A stretch of 64,000 nt of DNA from Mediterranea sp. An20 (GTDB lineage Bacteria > Bacteroidota > Bacteroidia > Bacteroidales > Bacteroidaceae): positions 1 through 64,000 of the forward strand of contig NZ_NFJV01000022.1 of NCBI RefSeq assembly GCF_002160055.1. The letters run 5' to 3'. The first letter of the stretch is position 1; each line of letters starts with the position of its first letter. Positions 60,396 through 64,000 of this stretch are shown here, piece by piece. The translations under genes and the position numbers were made by a program. The notes beneath the pieces are model-generated. The model searched no databases, was not told the DNA's origin, and saw nothing but the letters and a program-made list of their open reading frames with translations.

Positions 60396-61760
60396 TCAAA
60401 TTGTATTATGAGTTCTAATGTAATTTCTCATACGTTCTATGGAATCTTTTAATTCTTGTTCGCTATAACTATTATTGCGATTTTCCGGATGATGAATGAT
60501 ATGCCGAATTTTTTCCGTTTCCGTAATTTGTTGATTTGATGTTGTGCCATCCCTATGTAGTTTTATATAAGGAACTTTTAACTGCTGTGCATCATAACCA
60601 TTTTTCCAACCTTCGGCTTCTATATATCCATATAATGCATTATGATAATCTGTTGATGCTACACCAAAAGCTTGAAAATTAACTTCAGCCGCTAATGTAT
60701 ATGGTAATACAGCAGGAGCGTCAATACTTCCCGCTGTGATGTTTCCCATATTATCTTTTAGAATTATAACTTTTGTATCATTCAAATCTTGTAGAGCCTC
60801 ACTAATAACACCCTCGGAATGGCTTGCGAAAAATAATTGAGCTATTTGCTCTCCATTATTATCAGTAAAGAGATTTTTGTAATATCTTAAAATGTTTTTC
60901 TGCCATTTAGGGTGCATACTCAATTCTGGCTCATCAATCATAATTACAGCACCATTAAGTTGATTCATGTTTTTGAGAAGGTAAGCACCTCTAAATACAA
61001 TTTGTTTTTCCCCTGTGCTTAAGTTATCTAATGAAATTTCAGTTCCGTTTTTCTCAAAAAGTATAACCTTTTCACCATTAATATTACTAACCTTATTATA
61101 TTTTATTTTGTCAAAGAAATTATCAAAAGCTTTTTTGAATCTAAAGATTTTTGAATTAGGTTCAAATTCAGACGTAGTCATTGCTGCTTCCCCACGGCGT
61201 TCCCTTTGTGTATTTATATCATAATACTGTTCGTTGTCTTGATTTTGAATATCTACTATGAGCTGCTTTAAAGATGTGAAGTTGTCATCTTTATCAGAAT
61301 CGTATTTATCTCTATCTAATTCATTGGCTCTCACTGATTCTATTTTATCTGTCTTATAATCTGCACGCGGTCTTGAAAATACACAACCGTATGATCTTGG
61401 ATCTATTTTATCTGATTGAATAGAACCCGGTGTATTGTTTCTATCTGTGCATATGTTTTCGGATGTACCATTTTTTTTTATATCATATCGTGTAAAAAAA
61501 GTATCAAGGGAATTAGGTATCATTGGCGGGGTTAAGATATACAATTCGTCATCTACTTCAAATTCTATCATGTCAAATGGTTTAAAACTACCAATGCAAA
61601 GGAAAGTATTTAATGTTTCCAAAATAGTAGTTTTTCCACTTCCATTTTCTCCTGCAAAAACAATAGTTGAAAAAGGATGATTGGTTAATGGATTTACAAA
61701 ATCCAATTCAAGATTTCCTAATACAGGATGATTTGCCCATTTAACTTTTCTTATTTTCAT
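60396..61760 (-). CDS. AAA/ABC-type ATPase, probable defence protein (454 aa)
   Basis: Walker A GENGSGKT (residues 37-44), an ABC-like signature LSTGEKQ (about 247), Walker B VIMIDEPEL with SMHPKWQ (about 275). A C-terminal HisB region FFASHSEGVISEAL follows. The pattern is that of AAA15/OLD-type and PtuA-like ATPases. No TOPRIM or HNH partner is present. It is 31 bp downstream of the Abi gene on the same strand, so the two may form one abortive-infection module. Function inferred from family and neighbours. Confidence 0.72.
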   Translation of the reverse strand: MKIRKVKWANHPVLGNLELDFVNPLTNHPFSTIVFAGENGSGKTTILETLNTFLCIGSFKPFDMIEFEVDDELYILTPPMIPNSLDTFFTRYDIKKNGTSENICTDRNNTPGSIQSDKIDPRSYGCVFSRPRADYKTDKIESVRANELDRDKYDSDKDDNFTSLKQLIVDIQNQDNEQYYDINTQRERRGEAAMTTSEFEPNSKIFRFKKAFDNFFDKIKYNKVSNINGEKVILFEKNGTEISLDNLSTGEKQIVFRGAYLLKNMNQLNGAVIMIDEPELSMHPKWQKNILRYYKNLFTDNNGEQIAQLFFASHSEGVISEALQDLNDTKVIILKDNMGNITAGSIDAPAVLPYTLAAEVNFQAFGVASTDYHNALYGYIEAEGWKNGYDAQQLKVPYIKLHRDGTTSNQQITETEKIRHIIHHPENRNNSYSEQELKDSIERMRNYIRTHNTI

Positions 61761-61791
61761 TTTTTTCTAAACTATATCAAGTTGTTGAATT

Positions 61792-62691
61792 TTACTTCCA
61801 TAAAGTATCTTTTTGCCAATCTTTACAAAACCCCATCGCCACAATATCTACAGAAGGAAATTGAGCTAACAAATTAGCGATTTTTTCATTGAAACTATTA
61901 TTCGGTGAAATAGACGAAAGGAAATATCGGATAATACACAGCCGATAGAAAATCTTTTTCTTGTCAATCTTGGATGTGTCTATCCAAACATTTGAAGTCT
62001 TGCGTGGCTCTGCCGGATTTAACATAAAATCTCTGTTCCACACCCTCGCATGATGACAGCACATATTACGCAAGTTGGCAAGTACAGTCAGCCACGATGT
62101 GAAAACCTGTGGCTTCAAACCGAAATAAGCGGCAATACGTTTCATCAGTTGATTGCTGGATATATTGGAATAGATATAGTTCAAATTACCGAAAGACAAT
62201 ACTTCCGTTATCATCCATGCCGGAGGATAATTCTCAATATAATTGTGCCTGAAATCTTCGATATAATCTTCTTTGCTCGATGTCAGTTCCTTTTCTATGA
62301 GAACTAATGTCTGGTTGAATTTATCCGCATTGGCAAAATATTCAGGCTTTGTTATCCAATACTTATCGCCCAGTTCTTGGCAGCCAATGTTTGCCAATAC
62401 ACTACGAATGGCAACTTCTATCTTTTCGATTTCATTGAAAAGGAGAATACGCAATTTTTTGTCAAAGCGGTAAAGGGTCAAAACTTGCTCAAAGGTCGTA
62501 CCCTCCTTTAATATCAAATCGTTTTTAGGACTTTTATAAAAGGGAAAGATATAAGCCGATAAACGGTGATAACCTATGTTTAATAAGTAGCTTTCGACTT
62601 TATGCTCATCTTCCATAAGCATACCCCTCGATTTTAGTATTTGAACGATTTGTTCCGGGGAGGAATAGGGTTTGGTGAAACTCGTTTTCAT
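61792..62691 (-). CDS. Abi-family (AbiD/AbiF, Abi_2) protein (299 aa)
   Basis: Abi_2 start: SPEQIVQILKSRGMLMEDEHKVESYLLNIGYHRLSAYIFPF (residues 10-52). A conserved middle (FDKKLRILLFNEIEKIEVAIRSVLANI) follows. The C-terminal RNMCCHHARVWNR (about 207-219) is the HEPN-type R-x4-6-H ribonuclease motif of this family. Abi_2 proteins block phage growth, probably by RNA cleavage. Strong own promoter at 62760-62790, about 70 bp upstream. Confidence 0.85.
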   Translation of the reverse strand: MKTSFTKPYSSPEQIVQILKSRGMLMEDEHKVESYLLNIGYHRLSAYIFPFYKSPKNDLILKEGTTFEQVLTLYRFDKKLRILLFNEIEKIEVAIRSVLANIGCQELGDKYWITKPEYFANADKFNQTLVLIEKELTSSKEDYIEDFRHNYIENYPPAWMITEVLSFGNLNYIYSNISSNQLMKRIAAYFGLKPQVFTSWLTVLANLRNMCCHHARVWNRDFMLNPAEPRKTSNVWIDTSKIDKKKIFYRLCIIRYFLSSISPNNSFNEKIANLLAQFPSVDIVAMGFCKDWQKDTLWK

Positions 62692-62759
62692 ATAGGTATA
62701 ATAAAAAAACGACCCGCCGATTTGAGCATTGTTAAGAGGCTTGGCAGGTTCTAATGTTG

Positions 62760-62790
62760 CAAAGGTAGCAAAACAATTCGGAATACCAAA
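62760..62790 (-). promoter_or_regulatory. promoter of the Abi-ATPase operon
   Basis: Minus strand: -33 TTTG (62787-62790), 19-bp spacer, -7 TACCTTTG (62760-62767). Full consensus, so the pair is probably always expressed. Confidence 0.75.
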
Positions 62791-63030
62791 ATATTTTGTG
62801 ATTTTTTTTGCACTGCGCTAGATAAGCAGCAAGATAGACGGCGGTATTCCGCAATTAATCGGCTTATAATTAACTTTGGATGCACAAAGATTATTGGATA
62901 ATCTGTATTCAGCAGCTTTTTAAAACGATTTTCACACTCTTAATAGTGGTTCTAAAATGGTACTAAATCTAATATTACAACTTATTTTGTTTGTGTAAAT
63001 CACACATTATCAGATTGATATAAAATCATT
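62791..63030. other. non-coding right end of the traJ-borne element
   Basis: About 240 bp with no gene. It holds one GGTACTA (62959-62965) like the two beside the integrase promoter, possibly an integrase arm site. Nothing else recognised. Confidence 0.45.
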
Positions 63031-63045
63031 TATATTGTAGCCCAC
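63031..63045. repeat. right attachment core of the traJ insertion
   Basis: TATATTGTAGCCCAC; matches 47552-47566 except at two bases. Confidence 0.7.
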
Positions 63046-63719
63046 CACCCGATACGGAACACCACAAGGGCGATGAGCATGATGATTTTGTCGATGCCCA
63101 CGACGATGCCGGAGGTCAGCGAGGTGAACCACAGCTTGGCCGCGTCTTTCTCCATACTGGTCACTTCGTCCACGCCGGTCTGTTCCATCGTGGCCTCTAT
63201 CAGGTTCGGGTCGGATGTGCCGGTATGGGCCACGTCCGCCTGCGCCTGGAGGCTGGTGTACATCGTGTCGCGCACGAAGATGAGTTCCTGCGCTTCCTCG
63301 AACTTGTCGCTGATCTGCGCGGCTTCCGCCTGGTAGAGGTCGTGGGTGTACGAGCCGATGCAGTTGGGGATGTAGGACAGGAAGTCCAGGAAGCACCAGT
63401 TGCTGCCGCTGCCTGCCATGCCCGTGTCTGCCGGGGGATACCACCAGCAGAGGACCAATGACACGGCCAGCGGCCTGAACAGTTTCATCACGTCCAGAGG
63501 CTCGTGCTTGACCATCATCTTGTAGGCCATGCCCGCCGTCATGATGATGGCGAACAGGGCGGCGAGTGCCATGCACATCTGCAGGATCCACCAGAACGGG
63601 CCTTGTGCACCGGTAAACGTGGCGTCGGTCAGAAACTCGTTGGTCTGAAAGATGACATCATCTATTTCCTCTTCCAGAAGGTCTATGCCGAAATTCGATA
63701 GGATATTTCCGTCTGCCAT
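63040..63719 (-). pseudogene. traJ: traJ, 5' fragment
   Basis: MADGNILSNFGIDLLEEEI... has TraJ helices (FWWILQMCMALAALFAIIMTAGMAYKMM, LFRPLAVSLVLCWWYP, IIMLIALVVFRIGWWA), with a long loop after W-C-F-L-D-F-L-S-Y. The tra sequence ends at G-W-W-A-T; the last codons to the stop at 63030 are element DNA. The rest of traJ is at 47107-47566. Confidence 0.83.
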
Positions 63720-63732
63720 TTCCGTTTCTTTT

Positions 63733-64000
63733 TTAGTTCCTGTTCACGGTTTCTTCTCCGTCGCTTCCTCCGCTGCCGCCACCCGTCTGCGAGCCACGCA
63801 CGGCAAACCGGGATTCGTTCCACCGCTCCACGGCATCGCGCAGGATGCTTCCTTTGTCGATAGGCTGTGCTTCTTCTGCGTTCAGCAGTCCCTCCGTCAC
63901 GGTGGCGTTCTGTTTCCGTGCGAGGTAGAGGACAAGCGTCCCGTTCTGCCGGGCGACATCCTCGCTGATGCGCAGGTACTCTTTCTTCCGCTGGGCGTTG
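63733..64000 (-). CDS. traI: conjugative transfer protein TraI, C-terminal part
   Basis: Open from the right edge to the stop at 63733-63735, 13 bp before the traJ start. The visible 88 residues are soluble, with KKEYLRISEDVARQNGTLVLYLARKQNATVTEG and a Gly/Ser-rich tail (TGGGSGGSDGEE). Position upstream of traJ and this ending fit TraI of CTnDOT-like elements. The 5' part is outside the window. Confidence 0.65.
   Translation of the reverse strand, partial: NAQRKKEYLRISEDVARQNGTLVLYLARKQNATVTEGLLNAEEAQPIDKGSILRDAVERWNESRFAVRGSQTGGGSGGSDGEETVNRN

Larger units (their letters stand above)
47567..63045. mobile_element. 15.5-kb mobilisable defence element inserted in traJ
   Basis: Bounded by near-identical 15-bp strings ending in GCCCAC: TATATCGTCGCCCAC (47552-47566) and TATATTGTAGCCCAC (63031-63045). 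It carries an integrase by the left end, an excisionase-like gene, a candidate oriT, MobC and relaxase genes, a second tyrosine recombinase with an invertible promoter, a Type ISP-like restriction enzyme, and an Abi plus AAA-ATPase operon. No mating-pore genes. Unlike the traK-borne element in every module, so an independent insertion. Excision at the repeat would restore traJ. Confidence 0.8.

Noticed and set aside
1..64000. tRNA or rRNA genes as element targets
   Set aside because: No cloverleaf with a CCA-end region or rRNA signature was seen; both nested elements use tra genes as targets.

Overview
The window comes from a member of the Bacteroidales (Bacteroides, Phocaeicola or Parabacteroides type). 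Recurrent -7 boxes of the form TAnnTTTG, a TraI-to-TraO transfer operon of the CTnDOT type, Mfa/FimB-like fimbrillins, an AraC regulator with a membrane sensor part, and MobA/MobB-type mobilisation modules all point there. Nearly everything lies on mobile DNA. I see no rRNA, tRNA or CRISPR array.

Layout. (1) 1-4039: a GC-richer, minus-strand operon with a DUF1266-like protein, two ankyrin-repeat proteins and a small helical protein. (2) About 4.1-18.8 kb: an AT-rich array of small one-gene cassettes, all read leftwards. The conserved part is separated by ~45-bp imperfect palindromes (TAATGG...TTGTTA). The array is headed at its right end by a tyrosine recombinase (16848-17954) and a TetR regulator. 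It looks like an integron and matches my memory of the recombinase-associated acquired interbacterial defence (rAID-1) clusters of gut Bacteroidales, which store orphan immunity genes against type VI effectors. A decayed second TetR-recombinase head lies inside it at 5.16-5.63 kb. (3) 19.2-20.0 kb: a small antitoxin plus GNAT-toxin pair. (4) 20.07 kb to the right edge: the transfer operon of an integrative conjugative element, in order traI(partial)-traJ-orf-traK-traL-traM-DNA methylase-traN-traO-lipoprotein-coiled coil-coupling protein-lysozyme.

The transfer operon is broken three times. traN has a one-base frameshift. traK is split by an 18-kb mobilisable element (about 28.4-46.4 kb) that carries a fimbrial operon. 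traJ is split by a second, unrelated 15.5-kb mobilisable element (about 47.6-63.0 kb) that carries a defence island: a Type ISP-like restriction-modification enzyme, an AAA ATPase and an Abi-family protein. Each element has its own integrase, excisionase-like protein and relaxase, and each is flanked by a short direct repeat at a point where the tra reading frame would be restored by excision.

The most notable local structures are the cassette array with its covarying, strand-asymmetric hairpin repeats; a 192-bp invertible segment between a tyrosine recombinase and the Type ISP gene that holds a promoter now pointing away from that gene (predicted OFF); and a tandem integrase pair in which the second member has lost nearly all catalytic residues. 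Family names rest on motif recognition by eye; no database search was possible.
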